Both the position numbers and the translations under genes were made by a program. A stretch of 46,489 nucleotides of DNA from Saccharospirillum sp. GTDB taxonomy: Bacteria > Pseudomonadota > Gammaproteobacteria > Pseudomonadales > Natronospirillaceae. The stretch lies in assembly GCA_022565595.1 (NCBI GenBank), contig JAIUML010000031.1, positions 1 to 46,489 on the forward strand, written 5' to 3'. The notes under the pieces were generated by a model, which was not told where the DNA came from, made no database searches, and saw only the letters and a program-made list of their open reading frames with translations. Below, piece after piece: positions 1-9,283 of this stretch; within the stretch, counting starts at the first letter, position 1, and every line of letters starts with the position of its first letter.

Positions 1-20
1 CCATAGCGGCCGGTCTCCCA

Positions 21-124
21 TTGGAGCGTCGATGTCCTCATCGACGTCGTCGGCGTAAGCCGACCCTTGTAGCCAAACCAGCGGGCTGACGCCCGCCGTG
101 TCGATGGTGATATCGACACTCCAA
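21..124. repeat. Palindromic cloverleaf-like element (REP/MITE-like)
   Basis: Positions 21-47 pair with 98-124 in one register (i+j=145). The stem is near-complete, with mismatches at 27/118 and 37/108 and a few G-T wobbles. It encloses two perfect 6-bp tetraloop hairpins: 49-64 (GTCGGC/GCCGAC) and 81-96 (GCGGGC/GCCCGC). The arms can also fold alone, as 27-46 and 98-119, each with an 8-bp stem. No ORF is inside. It resembles the dispersed extragenic palindromes of gammaproteobacteria; membership of a known family is inferred, not checked. The rest of 1-286 is A/C-rich upstream DNA of the cytochrome gene with no other clear feature. Confidence 0.75.
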
Positions 125-286
125 AACTCACCAACCAACACCTTCCCCACCAATGAAAACCCAACACCCCAAATAGCCACAACCACCACAAAATCCCGAC
201 TTTTATCCTGTCATGGTTTTTAAACAGCCGCTGACCTGGTTATACTTGCGCCACCTTCGATTTTTGATTCTTAAGCGGGTTCGATA

Positions 287-694
287 ATGAAAAAACTGCT
301 AGCTTTACTTACCATAGTGGCACTGGGTGGCGTTGCCTGGGCCAGCGTTTATGAAGATCAAGTGCGCGATCGTTTGAGACCGGCCGGTAATGTCTGTATT
401 GCTGGGGAAGAGTGCGTAACTGCAACGGTTGCCGCTTCAGCAGGCTCGGGTGAACCCATGTCTGGAGCAGACGTCTATGGCGCGGCTTGTGCGGCTTGCC
501 ACACTTCTGGAGCCCTGAATGCGCCGCGTCTGGTCGGGGAAGACTGGACAGACCGCCTGCCCAAGGGCACGGATACGTTGTACAGCAGCGCCATCAACGG
601 CATCGGCACCATGCCAGCCAAGGGTGGTAATATGAGCCTGAGTGATGACGAAGTGATTGCAGCAGTTGACTACATGATCGAAGCAATTCAGTAA
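287..694 (+). CDS. Periplasmic c5-type monohaem cytochrome c
   Basis: A 135-residue exported cytochrome c, probably a soluble electron carrier in the periplasm. A hydrophobic signal peptide covers about residues 1-19 (cut near AWA-S). The haem site is C68-A-A-C71-H72, and M109 in the GTMPAKGG stretch is the likely sixth ligand. The spacing and the GAPRL-like segment after the haem site fit cytochrome c5. The extra Cys pair often found near the C-terminus of c5 proteins is absent, but C37 and C43 lie in the N-terminal linker and might form a disulfide. No strong ribosome binding site precedes the ATG. It stands alone, with yqjG downstream on the same strand about 190 bp away. Its redox partner is not identifiable here. 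Confidence 0.9.
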   Translation: MKKLLALLTIVALGGVAWASVYEDQVRDRLRPAGNVCIAGEECVTATVAASAGSGEPMSGADVYGAACAACHTSGALNAPRLVGEDWTDRLPKGTDTLYSSAINGIGTMPAKGGNMSLSDDEVIAAVDYMIEAIQ

Positions 695-847
695 GGTTTA
701 TAACTGGGGCCGCATTTGTGGCCCCAGCATCGCTCCTCATTCTCGCCTGCAATTCAACCTGATTCATTCCTCTCATTTAGCCTGTCTTCAAAGAATCTGA
801 ACCGCGAAGTCAGTATCTTCCGCTTTGTTCTATGGCCAAAGGCTGTA

Positions 848-873
848 TTGTCTATACCCATACGAATAGACAA
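848..873. promoter_or_regulatory. Inverted repeat, candidate operator of yqjG
   Basis: TTGTCTAT at 848-855 and ATAGACAA at 866-873 form a perfect 8-bp inverted repeat with a 10-bp spacer. The right arm ends 13 bp before the yqjG ATG. Half-sites centred 18 bp apart are typical of dimeric regulators such as LysR, HxlR or TetR types. No such regulator gene is in the window, so the binding protein is unknown. Confidence 0.5.
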
Positions 874-886
874 CATCGAGGTCATC

Positions 887-1882
887 ATGGGTTTACTGGT
901 TAATGGTCAATGGCAAGACAAGTGGTATGACACTGAAAAGAGCGGCGGCAAGTTTGAACGCGAAGACGCTCATTTCCGCAATTGGGTCACTGTAGACGGC
1001 GAGGCTGGACCTTCCGGTCGAGGTGGTTTCAAGGCGGAGTCTGGTCGCTATCACCTCTATGTCTCCATGGCCTGTCCCTGGGCGCATCGAACACTGATTT
1101 TCCGCAAGCTGAAGGAACTGGAGTCTCATATCGATGTGTCTGTGGTTCATCCTGACATGTTGTCCGAGGGTTGGAACTTTGATGGCCCTGAGCTGGACAG
1201 CCCAACTCCCATTGGTGACGTGCTCTACCAGAGCAGTAATTACCATGAACTCTACACCCGGGCCAAATCGGATTATACCGGTAGGGTAACGGTGCCTGTA
1301 CTGTGGGACAAGCAGCAGCAGACCATTGCCAGTAACGAAAGTGCCGAGATCATTCGAATGTTCAACAGCGCATTCAACGGCATTACCGGCAACACAGAAG
1401 ACTACTACCCCGAGGCGCTGCGGGCTGATATTGATGCAGTGAACGAGCGCGTTTATCACAATGTGAACAATGGCGTGTACAAGTCGGGCTTTGCCACCAC
1501 GCAGAAAGCCTATGAAGAAGCCTTTACTGCTTTGTTTGATACCCTGGATTGGCTTGAACAGCGGTTGTCTCAGCAGCGTTACCTGGCGGGTAATCTGATT
1601 ACCGAGGCGGACTGGCGGTTGTTTACAACTCTGGTGCGTTTTGATGCTGTTTATGTAGGACACTTCAAATGCAATCTGCGCCGTATCGCCGACTACGCCA
1701 ACCTGCAAAACTATCTGCGTGATCTCTATCAGCAGCCCGGTATTGCCGAGACGGTGGACATGGTTCATATCAAACGGCATTACTATTACAGTCACAGAAA
1801 CATCAACCCAACCGGTATTGTCCCCAAAGGCCCGGCATTGAGCCTCGACACACGGCACGATCGCACCAGATTTAACGGATAG
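887..1882 (+). CDS. yqjG: Glutathionyl-hydroquinone reductase (Xi-class GST)
   Basis: A 331-residue cytoplasmic Xi-class glutathione transferase that reduces glutathionyl-hydroquinones using glutathione. The motif ACPWAHR holds Cys63, the same position as the catalytic cysteine of E. coli YqjG, which supports the ATG at 887. GAGG at 878-881 is correctly spaced for this start; the open frame runs further upstream without a comparable site. The N-terminal half is thioredoxin-like, followed by an all-helical GST C-domain (around EADWRLFTTLVRFDAVY). Length matches the family (about 330). A symmetric site just before the start suggests regulated expression, perhaps by quinones or electrophiles, which is inference. 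It appears to be transcribed alone. Confidence 0.93.
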   Translation: MGLLVNGQWQDKWYDTEKSGGKFEREDAHFRNWVTVDGEAGPSGRGGFKAESGRYHLYVSMACPWAHRTLIFRKLKELESHIDVSVVHPDMLSEGWNFDGPELDSPTPIGDVLYQSSNYHELYTRAKSDYTGRVTVPVLWDKQQQTIASNESAEIIRMFNSAFNGITGNTEDYYPEALRADIDAVNERVYHNVNNGVYKSGFATTQKAYEEAFTALFDTLDWLEQRLSQQRYLAGNLITEADWRLFTTLVRFDAVYVGHFKCNLRRIADYANLQNYLRDLYQQPGIAETVDMVHIKRHYYYSHRNINPTGIVPKGPALSLDTRHDRTRFNG

Positions 1883-1901
1883 ACTGTTCTGGCGTGCTTC
1901 A

Positions 1902-1923
1902 CGGGTGCTGCGCTCAGCACCCG
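1902..1923. terminator. Hairpin after yqjG (terminator- or REP-like)
   Basis: A 9-bp perfect stem (CGGGTGCTG/CAGCACCCG) with a 4-base loop, 20 bp after the yqjG stop and 42 bp before lgt. No T-run follows, so it may be a weak terminator, an mRNA-end stabiliser or a REP-type palindrome rather than a classical terminator. Confidence 0.45.
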
Positions 1924-1965
1924 GCCTTGGTATCATCACGGCTCATTTCTTGAGGTTCTGAGCCG

Positions 1966-2817
1966 ATGATTCACCCGCAATTCGATCCCGTTGCCCTGCA
2001 GCTTGGTCCGTTACAGATTCAATGGTACGGCTTGATGTATCTGCTCGGTTTCGGCGCTGGCCTGGCGTTGGGTATCTGGCGCGCCAAGCGGCAGCAATGG
2101 TGGGGTTTTACGGTCAATCAGGTTCAGGATCTGCTGTTCTACATTGTGCTGGGCATCATCATCGGTGGCCGGCTCGGCTATGTGTTGTTTTATCAGATTG
2201 ATCTATTGGCGCAGAATCCGCTTTATCTGTTGCGCATTTGGGAAGGAGGCATGAGCTTCCATGGTGGCTTCCTGGGTGTCGTGATCGCCGTTATTATTTT
2301 TGCCAAACGGCACCAGATGCCAATGTTCGCCGTTGGTGACTTTGTCGCGCCTCTGGTGCCGCCCGGCATCTTCTTTGGTCGTCTGGGCAATTTCATCAAT
2401 GGTGAACTCTGGGGCCGCCCAACGGAATCGGCCTGGGGCATGGTGTTTCCGCGCGTTGATGATGCGTTACGGCATCCCTCTCAGCTTTATCAAATGGCCG
2501 GTGAAGGCCTGGCGTTGTTTCTGCTGCTCTGGTGGTACAGTAACAAGCCCAGACCCAGACGCGCCGTTGCGGCCATGTTCATGATCGGCTATGGGGTATT
2601 TCGTACAGCGGCGGAGTTCTTCCGCCAGCCTGACGCTCATCTGGGCATTCGTGCTCTGGGCTTCTTGACTCAAGGAATGATCCTGAGCATTCCGATGATT
2701 CTTGTCGGGGTCATCCTGCTGGTTATCGCCTATCGTCAGGGCCAGGCGCCATCTCCACTGCCGGCCAAAGCTGTAGAACCAAAAAAGCGTGGCAAAAAGA
2801 AGGGTAAGGGTGCATGA
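1966..2817 (+). CDS. lgt: Phosphatidylglycerol:prolipoprotein diacylglyceryl transferase
   Basis: A 283-residue inner-membrane enzyme that transfers diacylglycerol from phosphatidylglycerol to the lipobox cysteine of prolipoproteins, the first step of lipoprotein maturation. Around seven hydrophobic segments are visible. The family signature [16 protein letters not shown] and the HGGFLG motif (conserved essential His) are both present. The C-terminus ends in a lysine-rich tail ([10 protein letters not shown]), probably cytoplasmic. The stop overlaps the thyA start by 4 bp (ATGA at 2814-2817), indicating translational coupling; lgt-thyA is a classic gammaproteobacterial pair. The ATG at 1966 follows a GAGG about 10 bases upstream. 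Confidence 0.97.
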   Translation: MIHPQFDPVALQLGPLQIQWYGLMYLLGFGAGLALGIWRAKRQQWWGFTVNQVQDLLFYIVLGIIIGGRLGYVLFYQIDLLAQNPLYLLRIWEGGMSFHGGFLGVVIAVIIFAKRHQMPMFAVGDFVAPLVPPGIFFGRLGNFINGELWGRPTESAWGMVFPRVDDALRHPSQLYQMAGEGLALFLLLWWYSNKPRPRRAVAAMFMIGYGVFRTAAEFFRQPDAHLGIRALGFLTQGMILSIPMILVGVILLVIAYRQGQAPSPLPAKAVEPKKRGKKKGKGA

Positions 2818-3608
2818 AACAGTATCTGGACTTGATCCAACACATCAAAAACCAGGGTACACGCAAAGAAGATCGTACTGGCACCGGTACCCTCAGCATC
2901 TTCGGCCATCAGATGCGATTCGACCTGCAACAGGGCTTTCCGCTGGTTACCACCAAGAAGTTGCATTTGCGCAGCATCATTCATGAACTGCTCTGGTTTC
3001 TCAGCGGTGATACCAATATTCGTTATCTGAAAGAAAACGGTGTACGCATCTGGGACGACTGGGCTGACGAAAATGGCGACCTTGGACCGGTCTATGGCCA
3101 GCAGTGGCGCCGTTGGCGTGCGCCAGATGGTGATACCATCGATCAGATCAGCCAGGTCTTGCACACCCTGAAAACCAACCCTGACAGTCGTCGCATGATG
3201 GTTGTGGCCTACAACCCGGCCGATGTCGAGCAGATGGCGCTGCCACCCTGTCACAGCCTGTTTCAATTCTATGTGGCTGACGGCAAGCTCAGTTGTCAAC
3301 TGTATCAGCGTTCCTGCGATGTTTTCCTTGGCTTGCCGTTCAATATAGCCAGTTACGCTCTACTGGTACACATGATGGCGCAACAGGCTAACCTGGAAGT
3401 CGGTGATTTCGTCTGGAGTGGCGGTGATGTGCACATCTACCTGAATCACCTCGAGCAGACCGACCTCCAACTGACCCGCGAGCCCTACCCGCTGCCGCAA
3501 CTGAAGATCGCTCGTAAGCCCGAAACGCTCTTCGATTACCGTTTTGAAGATTTCGAGATTCTGAATTATCAGGCCCACCCACACATCAAGGGTGAGGTGT
3601 CTGTTTAA
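2814..3608 (+). CDS. thyA: Thymidylate synthase
   Basis: A 264-residue enzyme that methylates dUMP to dTMP using 5,10-methylene-tetrahydrofolate. The length is the same as in E. coli. The nucleophile is Cys146 in LPPCHS, and the QRSCD and dUMP-binding HIYLNH motifs are present. The start overlaps the lgt stop (ATGA) and is served by an AGGG inside lgt, so the two are cotranslated. The Lon-like protease gene follows 58 bp later and may be on the same transcript. No oddities were seen. Confidence 0.98.
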   Translation: MKQYLDLIQHIKNQGTRKEDRTGTGTLSIFGHQMRFDLQQGFPLVTTKKLHLRSIIHELLWFLSGDTNIRYLKENGVRIWDDWADENGDLGPVYGQQWRRWRAPDGDTIDQISQVLHTLKTNPDSRRMMVVAYNPADVEQMALPPCHSLFQFYVADGKLSCQLYQRSCDVFLGLPFNIASYALLVHMMAQQANLEVGDFVWSGGDVHIYLNHLEQTDLQLTREPYPLPQLKIARKPETLFDYRFEDFEILNYQAHPHIKGEVSV

Positions 3609-3666
3609 TCGCTTTCTGGCCGCCCAGTCCAGCCGGACCTGAAGGCGGTCTCTACAAAGGAACGTT

Positions 3667-6078
3667 ATGTCATACCCTGTTGCCAAAGGTTCACTGCAAG
3701 CGCTCAACAGTGAGCAGCTGTCTGCCCAGGTAGATCTTGGTCACCTGAATATCGAAACCACCGAAGATCTGGAGGGTACCAGTGGCTTTCTGGGTCAGCC
3801 CAGAGCCAAGGAGTCGCTTGAATTCGGCATCGCCATGCGTGGTTCCGGCTATAACCTCTATGTGATGGGCGAGTCGGGCACAGGCCGCCAATCGTTGGTG
3901 TCCAAATATGTGAAGGATCTGGCCGATAGTCAGCCATCCCCCAATGAATGGGCCTACATCAACAACTTCGATAACCCGCGTGAGCCCATGACACTGGAAC
4001 TGCCATCGGCGCGTGGTGATGATCTGCTCAAGGCCATTAATGCCTTTATTGGCGATCTGATGGATACCTTTCCAGCGGCCTTTGAAAACCCGACCTATCA
4101 GCGCAAGCGCTCGGCCATTGATAAAGACTTCAATCAGAAGTACGACGCTGCCATGGCCATAGTCGAGCGCTTTGCCAATCAGCATGAAGTCGCAGTAGTG
4201 GCTGATAGCAACACCGTCATGCTGCTCCCCGTCATTGAGGGTAAGGCGCTGGACGAAACCGAATTTGCTCAGTTGCCAGAAGAATTGCGGCTTGAATTTC
4301 AGCGCCGTATCAACGACATAGAAGAATACCTTAGCGAACAACTGCTGGAACTGCCGACCTGGCGTCGAACCAACTCAGAGCAGTTACGCCAGTTGAACAT
4401 CGAGACTGTTCAGCAGGCAATCAAGCCATTGCTCAAGGAGCTGGAAGTCAAATACCAGAGTCAGCTCAGTGTGTTGCGCTATCTGCGAGCCGTTAAAACG
4501 CATCTGCCGGAACTGATATTGGATCTCTTTGCCGAAGAATTGGGCATAGAAGTGCGCAGTGATCAGGAGCGCAAACAAACGCTGCAAACCTACCTGAGAC
4601 CCAACCTGCTGACACAGCATGAAATGAACGGCGGTGCCCCTGTCGTTTACGAAATGTTGCCGACCTATCAGAACCTCTTTGGCCGCATCGAGTATGCTAC
4701 TCAGCAGGGCATTCCGGTCACCAACTTCCAGTTGATTCGACCAGGTAGTCTGCTCAAGGCCAACGGCGGTTATCTGATTCTCGATGCTGAAAAACTGCTG
4801 ATCGAGCCCTTCGCCTGGGATGCCCTGAAACTGGCATTGAAAACCAAACAGGTGAAGATGGAATCGCCTTTTCTGGATGTCAGCCTGATGCACACCATCA
4901 CGCTGAGTCCGATGAGTATTCCACTCAACGTCAAAGTCATCTTGATCGGTTCGCGTGATATTTATTACCAGTTGCAGGAGTGGGATCCGGAGTTCAACGA
5001 GTTGTTCAGGGTGCCGGTGGACTTCGACAACTTTATTCCCCGCTCGCTGGAGACGGTCGACAACCTGATACTGCGCATCAAGGCCTATGGTGAAGACAAA
5101 GGCCTACGGCCACTGACCGTTGCCGCCCTGGAGCGATTGATCGCTTTCAGTTTGCGTGAAGCCGAACACCAGTCACGGCTTTCGGCGCAGGTAATCAAGG
5201 TATTCAAGGTCTTCGCCGAAGCGGATTTTCTCTGTCGTCATCAGGATGACCGTCACATTGATGTGTATCACATTGATCGAGCGCTGAATGCAGCCGACTA
5301 CCGTAATGGGCGCATTGCCGACCAGATGATGCTGGAGATTCAGGAAGGCACCATCCTGATCGATACCGAAGGCGAACGCGTTGGCTGCGTCAATGGCCTC
5401 ACCGTAATGGAAGTTGGTGAGAGTCGGTTCGGCAGTCCCGCTCGTATTACCGCGACCGTGCATGTGGGTGCCAAGGGCGTGGTCGACATCGAGCGCGAAG
5501 TAGAGCTGGGGCAGGCCATTCACAGCAAGGGCATGATGATTCTGAGCGGTTTTCTCGGGCATGAGTTTGGCCGGAATTTCCCCTTGACGCTATCGGCACA
5601 CATCACCATGGAGCAGAGCTATGGCCACATTGATGGCGACAGCGCGACGGTGGCCGAATATTGTGCACTCTTGTCGTCCATCGCCCAGGTACCGGTCAAA
5701 CAGAGCCTGGCCATCACTGGCTCCATGAATCAGTTGGGTGAGGTTCAAGCCGTTGGCGGTGTGAACGAAAAGATTGAAGGTTATTTCAAGCTCTGCGAGT
5801 TGCGTGGCCTCACCGGCCAACAGGGTGTCATTATTCCGGCCGATAACCTCAAGCATCTGATGCTCAAACAGAACGTGATTGAAGCGGTCCGGAATGGGCA
5901 GTTCGCAATCTATGCCGTTGGCCATGTCTATCAGGCAATGGAGCTGCTCACGGCCAAAACGCAAGGAACAGCCGATGCCAATGGCAATTTTGCCGAAGGG
6001 ACCCTGAACGGGCTGGCGCAGAAGGCACTGAAACAGCTCTTTGATCACTACCAGGAAACCGACGAGGGAGACGAATAA
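3667..6078 (+). CDS. Lon-family (AAA_32-type) ATP-dependent protease homologue
   Basis: An 803-residue cytoplasmic protein with an AAA-type ATPase region (about 1-570) and a C-terminal Lon protease domain (about 570-770). The catalytic Ser-Lys dyad is Ser659 in GDSAT and Lys702 in NEKIEGY; the 43-residue spacing equals that of E. coli Lon. The Walker A motif reads GESGTGRQS, with Arg where Lys is usual. A Walker B-like segment (GGYLILDAE) is present, with a helical insert between them. It lacks the Lon N-terminal substrate domain, so it belongs with YcbZ-like/AAA_32 Lon relatives rather than housekeeping Lon. AAGGA precedes the ATG by 7 bases. Its substrates are unknown. Confidence 0.92.
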   Translation: MSYPVAKGSLQALNSEQLSAQVDLGHLNIETTEDLEGTSGFLGQPRAKESLEFGIAMRGSGYNLYVMGESGTGRQSLVSKYVKDLADSQPSPNEWAYINNFDNPREPMTLELPSARGDDLLKAINAFIGDLMDTFPAAFENPTYQRKRSAIDKDFNQKYDAAMAIVERFANQHEVAVVADSNTVMLLPVIEGKALDETEFAQLPEELRLEFQRRINDIEEYLSEQLLELPTWRRTNSEQLRQLNIETVQQAIKPLLKELEVKYQSQLSVLRYLRAVKTHLPELILDLFAEELGIEVRSDQERKQTLQTYLRPNLLTQHEMNGGAPVVYEMLPTYQNLFGRIEYATQQGIPVTNFQLIRPGSLLKANGGYLILDAEKLLIEPFAWDALKLALKTKQVKMESPFLDVSLMHTITLSPMSIPLNVKVILIGSRDIYYQLQEWDPEFNELFRVPVDFDNFIPRSLETVDNLILRIKAYGEDKGLRPLTVAALERLIAFSLREAEHQSRLSAQVIKVFKVFAEADFLCRHQDDRHIDVYHIDRALNAADYRNGRIADQMMLEIQEGTILIDTEGERVGCVNGLTVMEVGESRFGSPARITATVHVGAKGVVDIEREVELGQAIHSKGMMILSGFLGHEFGRNFPLTLSAHITMEQSYGHIDGDSATVAEYCALLSSIAQVPVKQSLAITGSMNQLGEVQAVGGVNEKIEGYFKLCELRGLTGQQGVIIPADNLKHLMLKQNVIEAVRNGQFAIYAVGHVYQAMELLTAKTQGTADANGNFAEGTLNGLAQKALKQLFDHYQETDEGDE

Positions 6079-6133
6079 GACCCTCTTCACTGGCTTGATT
6101 TTTGGGGCTGTGAGAGCCACCCTTGTGCCCAAT

Positions 6134-6145
6134 CGACTAATGTCG
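6134..6145. promoter_or_regulatory. Candidate CrbR site upstream of acs (CGAC-N4-GTCG)
   Basis: CGAC-TAAT-GTCG, symmetric, about 90 bp before the acs ATG. The same core with the same spacer length recurs at 13654-13665, between crbS and hemH. NarL-type regulators bind short inverted repeats, and CrbR-type regulators are known to activate acs, so this is a plausible binding site. The assignment is inference from two sites only. Confidence 0.4.
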
Positions 6146-6235
6146 CATTGTGGTCACAGGGGGGCGGCACGACACTGATAGTTACTTTTTTGCCGATTTT
6201 TACCATTACCGACAACAAGAATCAGGGGGAGCGAA

Positions 6236-8179
6236 ATGGACACCAAGGTCTATCCAGTACCGGCTGCAGCCGAAGCCAGAGCGTTGATCAAGAACGCAGA
6301 TTACCAGAGCCTGTATAAGCGCTCGGTTGAAGATAACGTGGGCTTCTGGCGCGATCAGGGGTATCGACTGGACTGGTTTACACCTTACACCGAGGTCAAG
6401 GACGTCAGTTACGACAAGAACAACCTCCATATCCGCTGGTACCACAATGGCGTGCTCAATGTGGCTTATAACTGCATTGACCGCCACCTCGAAAAGCGTG
6501 GTGATCAAACGGCCATCATCTTTGAGGGTGATGAGCCAGATTCTCAGCAACACATCAGTTATCGGGAACTGCACCGCCAGGTCTGCAAGATGGCCAATGT
6601 TCTCAAGGGTCTGGGTGCCAAAAAAGGCGACCGGATAACCATTTACATGCCCATGATTCCAGAGGCCGCCTATGCCATGTTGGCCTGTGCGCGCATCGGT
6701 GCCATTCATTCAGTGGTCTTTGGTGGCTTCTCGCCAGAGGCATTGGCTGGACGTTTGATCGACTGCGATTCCAACATTGTCATCACTTCCGACGAGGGGG
6801 TGCGTGGCGGCAAATCCATTCCCCTGAAACGCAATGTGGATCAGGCATTGGAGCACGACGGTACTGACTGCGTTGACAAGGTATTGGTCGTGCGTCGCAC
6901 CGGTGGCCAGGTGGACTGGCACGACCAACGCGATGTCTGGTATCACGAGGCAATGCAGGGGGCCGCCGAAGACTGCCCGGCAGAGCCGATGCAGGCAGAA
7001 GACCCGCTGTTCATACTTTATACCTCTGGCTCGACGGGTAAGCCCAAGGGGGTGTTGCACACCACCGGTGGTTACCTGGTTTACGCCTCCATGACCCATC
7101 AGTATGTGTTTGACTATCAGGATGGCGATGTTTACTGGTGTACCGCCGATGTCGGCTGGATCACAGGCCACAGCTATATTCTTTATGGTCCCCTGGCCAA
7201 TGGTGCCATTACCCTGATGTTTGAAGGTGTGCCGACTTACCCCAGTGCTGCACGCTTTGCTCAGATAGTGGAAAAGCACAAAGTGAACGTCATTTACACG
7301 GCACCAACGGCGATTCGTGCCCTGATGGCCAAGGGGGATGAGGCGACGGCAGGGACAGACCTGTCCTCCTTGCGTCTGCTTGGCTCTGTTGGTGAGCCGA
7401 TCAACCCGGAAGCCTGGGAGTGGTATCACAGTCATTTTGGTCGAAATGAATGCCCCATAGTCGATACCTGGTGGCAAACCGAGACCGGCGGCATTCTGAT
7501 CACACCACTGCCCGGGGCGACCGATATGAAGCCCGGGTCAGCAACAAGACCCTTTTTCGGCATTCAGCCGGCCCTGGTAGACAACGCGGGTCGAGTGCTT
7601 GAAGGCGCTGTCGAAGGCAACCTGGTGATCACCGACAGTTGGCCAGGTCAGATGCGCTCGGTCTATGGCGATCACGAACGCTTTATCCAGACCTATTTCA
7701 GCACCTATGAAGGGAACTACTTTACCGGTGATGGCGCCAGACGCGACGAAGATGGTTATTACTGGATCACTGGCCGGGTGGATGATGTGCTGAACGTCTC
7801 TGGCCACCGCCTGGGTACCGCCGAGATTGAAAGTGCATTGGTGGCTCACCCCTCAGTCTCGGAAGCCGCTGTGGTCGGTTACCCGCACAATATCAAGGGG
7901 CAGGGTATCTACGTCTATGTGAGCCCCATGGCCGGTGTCGTTCCGAGCGACGAACTGACCAAAGAACTGGTGCAGTGGGTGCGCAAGGAGATTGGCCCGA
8001 TCGCCTCACCCGACCTGATTCAGTGGACAGACGGCCTGCCTAAAACCCGCTCCGGCAAGATCATGCGCCGTATTCTGCGCAAGATTGCGGCCAACGAGCA
8101 TGATAGCCTTGGTGATACATCAACCCTGGCCGACCCCTCGGTGGTCGATGACCTGATCGAACAACGATTGGTCAAATAA
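6236..8179 (+). CDS. acs: Acetyl-CoA synthetase (AMP-forming)
   Basis: A 647-residue cytoplasmic enzyme that activates acetate to acetyl-CoA via acetyl-AMP (E. coli Acs has 652). The P-loop is [11 protein letters not shown], the adenylate motif is [10 protein letters not shown], and the C-terminal [11 protein letters not shown] holds the catalytic lysine that Pat-type enzymes acetylate. A strong GGGGGAG ribosome site precedes the ATG. The gene sits beside crbR and near crbS, the two-component system known in Vibrio (CrbS/CrbR) and Pseudomonas (MxtR/ErdR) to switch on acs for acetate use. It ends at a clear hairpin and is probably monocistronic. Confidence 0.98.
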   Translation: MDTKVYPVPAAAEARALIKNADYQSLYKRSVEDNVGFWRDQGYRLDWFTPYTEVKDVSYDKNNLHIRWYHNGVLNVAYNCIDRHLEKRGDQTAIIFEGDEPDSQQHISYRELHRQVCKMANVLKGLGAKKGDRITIYMPMIPEAAYAMLACARIGAIHSVVFGGFSPEALAGRLIDCDSNIVITSDEGVRGGKSIPLKRNVDQALEHDGTDCVDKVLVVRRTGGQVDWHDQRDVWYHEAMQGAAEDCPAEPMQAEDPLFILYTSGSTGKPKGVLHTTGGYLVYASMTHQYVFDYQDGDVYWCTADVGWITGHSYILYGPLANGAITLMFEGVPTYPSAARFAQIVEKHKVNVIYTAPTAIRALMAKGDEATAGTDLSSLRLLGSVGEPINPEAWEWYHSHFGRNECPIVDTWWQTETGGILITPLPGATDMKPGSATRPFFGIQPALVDNAGRVLEGAVEGNLVITDSWPGQMRSVYGDHERFIQTYFSTYEGNYFTGDGARRDEDGYYWITGRVDDVLNVSGHRLGTAEIESALVAHPSVSEAAVVGYPHNIKGQGIYVYVSPMAGVVPSDELTKELVQWVRKEIGPIASPDLIQWTDGLPKTRSGKIMRRILRKIAANEHDSLGDTSTLADPSVVDDLIEQRLVK

Positions 8180-8186
8180 CGCCCAT

Positions 8187-8213
8187 GTACGGTGGGCCGC
8201 AGGCTCACCGTAC
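8187..8213 (+). terminator. acs terminator hairpin
   Basis: GTACGGTGGGCC (8187-8198) pairs with GGCTCACCGTAC (8202-8213): 12 bp with one G-T wobble and a 3-base loop, starting 7 bp after the acs stop. The trailing GCCTTTCTC is only moderately T-rich. The rest of the 297-bp gap to crbR (8214-8476) has no gene; it must hold the crbR promoter, but no convincing -35/-10 pair was seen. Confidence 0.65.
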
Positions 8214-8476
8214 GCCTTTCTCAAGCAAAACATTGCATTCAATTCCGGTTAAACCAAGGATAAAGGTTCACACCGCCGTCAAAACACGCCAAACTAGCCG
8301 ACTGGCGACATTCGGATTGCCTCGTACTTCGATAAAAACAACAGGTCGACAAAACCGGACGAACATACAAACAGCGGGTAGTTGAGTTGTGCGCTCAGGT
8401 TTCCCACACATTCTTTGTCGGTTTTGTCACAAGCGGTACCAACCAATGGGCCGTATACCGCAATGGGAAATCGACT

Positions 8477-9142
8477 ATGGCATACCAACTATTGATCGCA
8501 GACGATCACCCTCTGTTTCGCGATGCCTTGACCATGGCGTTGCGTCAGGAACGACTGTCTGACAGCAGCGTCCTGCTGGCGTCCACCCTGGAAGAAACCC
8601 TGGAGCAATTGAGCCAGCATCCCGAGCTGGACCTGCTGTTGCTGGATCTGCGCATGCCCGGCAGTGATGGTTTTTTTGGCTTGCTGCAAGTCAGGAAGGC
8701 GTTTCCGGAAATTCCCGTGGTGGTGATATCCGGCAGCGATGATGCCAGCATCATCGCCCGCACTCGGGCTTTGGGGGCTCTGGGTTTTATTGCCAAGTCG
8801 GCTTCTACCGAAGCCATTCGCGAATCGGTCGTCAGAGTACTCGAAGGCGATGAGGTCTGGCCAGATGCGGACATCAGCAAATCCGAGGAAGAAGACATGG
8901 TACAAGTCAGCCAACGAGTGGCTGATTTGACGGAACAGCAATTGCGCGTTCTACAGCACCTTCAACAAGGGCGTTTGAACAAGCAAATAGCCTACGACTT
9001 GAGCATCTCCGAGGCGACAGTGAAAGCCCATGTCACGGCCATCTTCCGCAAGCTGGGTGTGCTTAACCGAACTCAGGCGGTCATTCTGGTGAGCAAATTG
9101 GCACTGGATACAGACATCGCCGTGAACGAAGCTCAGGAGTGA
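8477..9142 (+). CDS. crbR: LuxR/NarL-type response regulator, CrbR/ErdR-like
   Basis: A 221-residue DNA-binding response regulator. The receiver domain (about 1-120) has the acidic pair D9-D10, phospho-acceptor Asp57 (LLLLDLRMPG) and a Lys in FIAKS. The C-terminal LuxR HTH is at about 150-205 (TEQQLRVL...NKQIAYDLSISEATVKAH). The start at 8477 places the receiver's first strand at the N-terminus; the frame is open further upstream but without domain sequence. Its position between acs and the SSS-domain kinase matches CrbR of Vibrio cholerae and ErdR of Pseudomonas, activators of acs, so function is assigned by domain plus context. The cognate kinase is inferred to be the product of 10040-13531. 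Confidence 0.88.
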   Translation: MAYQLLIADDHPLFRDALTMALRQERLSDSSVLLASTLEETLEQLSQHPELDLLLLDLRMPGSDGFFGLLQVRKAFPEIPVVVISGSDDASIIARTRALGALGFIAKSASTEAIRESVVRVLEGDEVWPDADISKSEEEDMVQVSQRVADLTEQQLRVLQHLQQGRLNKQIAYDLSISEATVKAHVTAIFRKLGVLNRTQAVILVSKLALDTDIAVNEAQE

Positions 9143-9283
9143 CGTAGGGCGTCACATGGTGCCATTGATCGCGCCCGCCGGCATCCTGATCTTGGCCAAA
9201 ACCAGTAATGACGCGGCCGACAAGGTTGGCACGTCTTTAGCAATAGTAAGGACAGATGAAGCCATTAGGATAGGGGAACCAGG

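Noticed and set aside
893-1939. Long minus-strand open frame of 348 codons opposite yqjG
   Set aside because: It lies fully antisense to yqjG with no recognisable domain; the plus strand has a clear enzyme.
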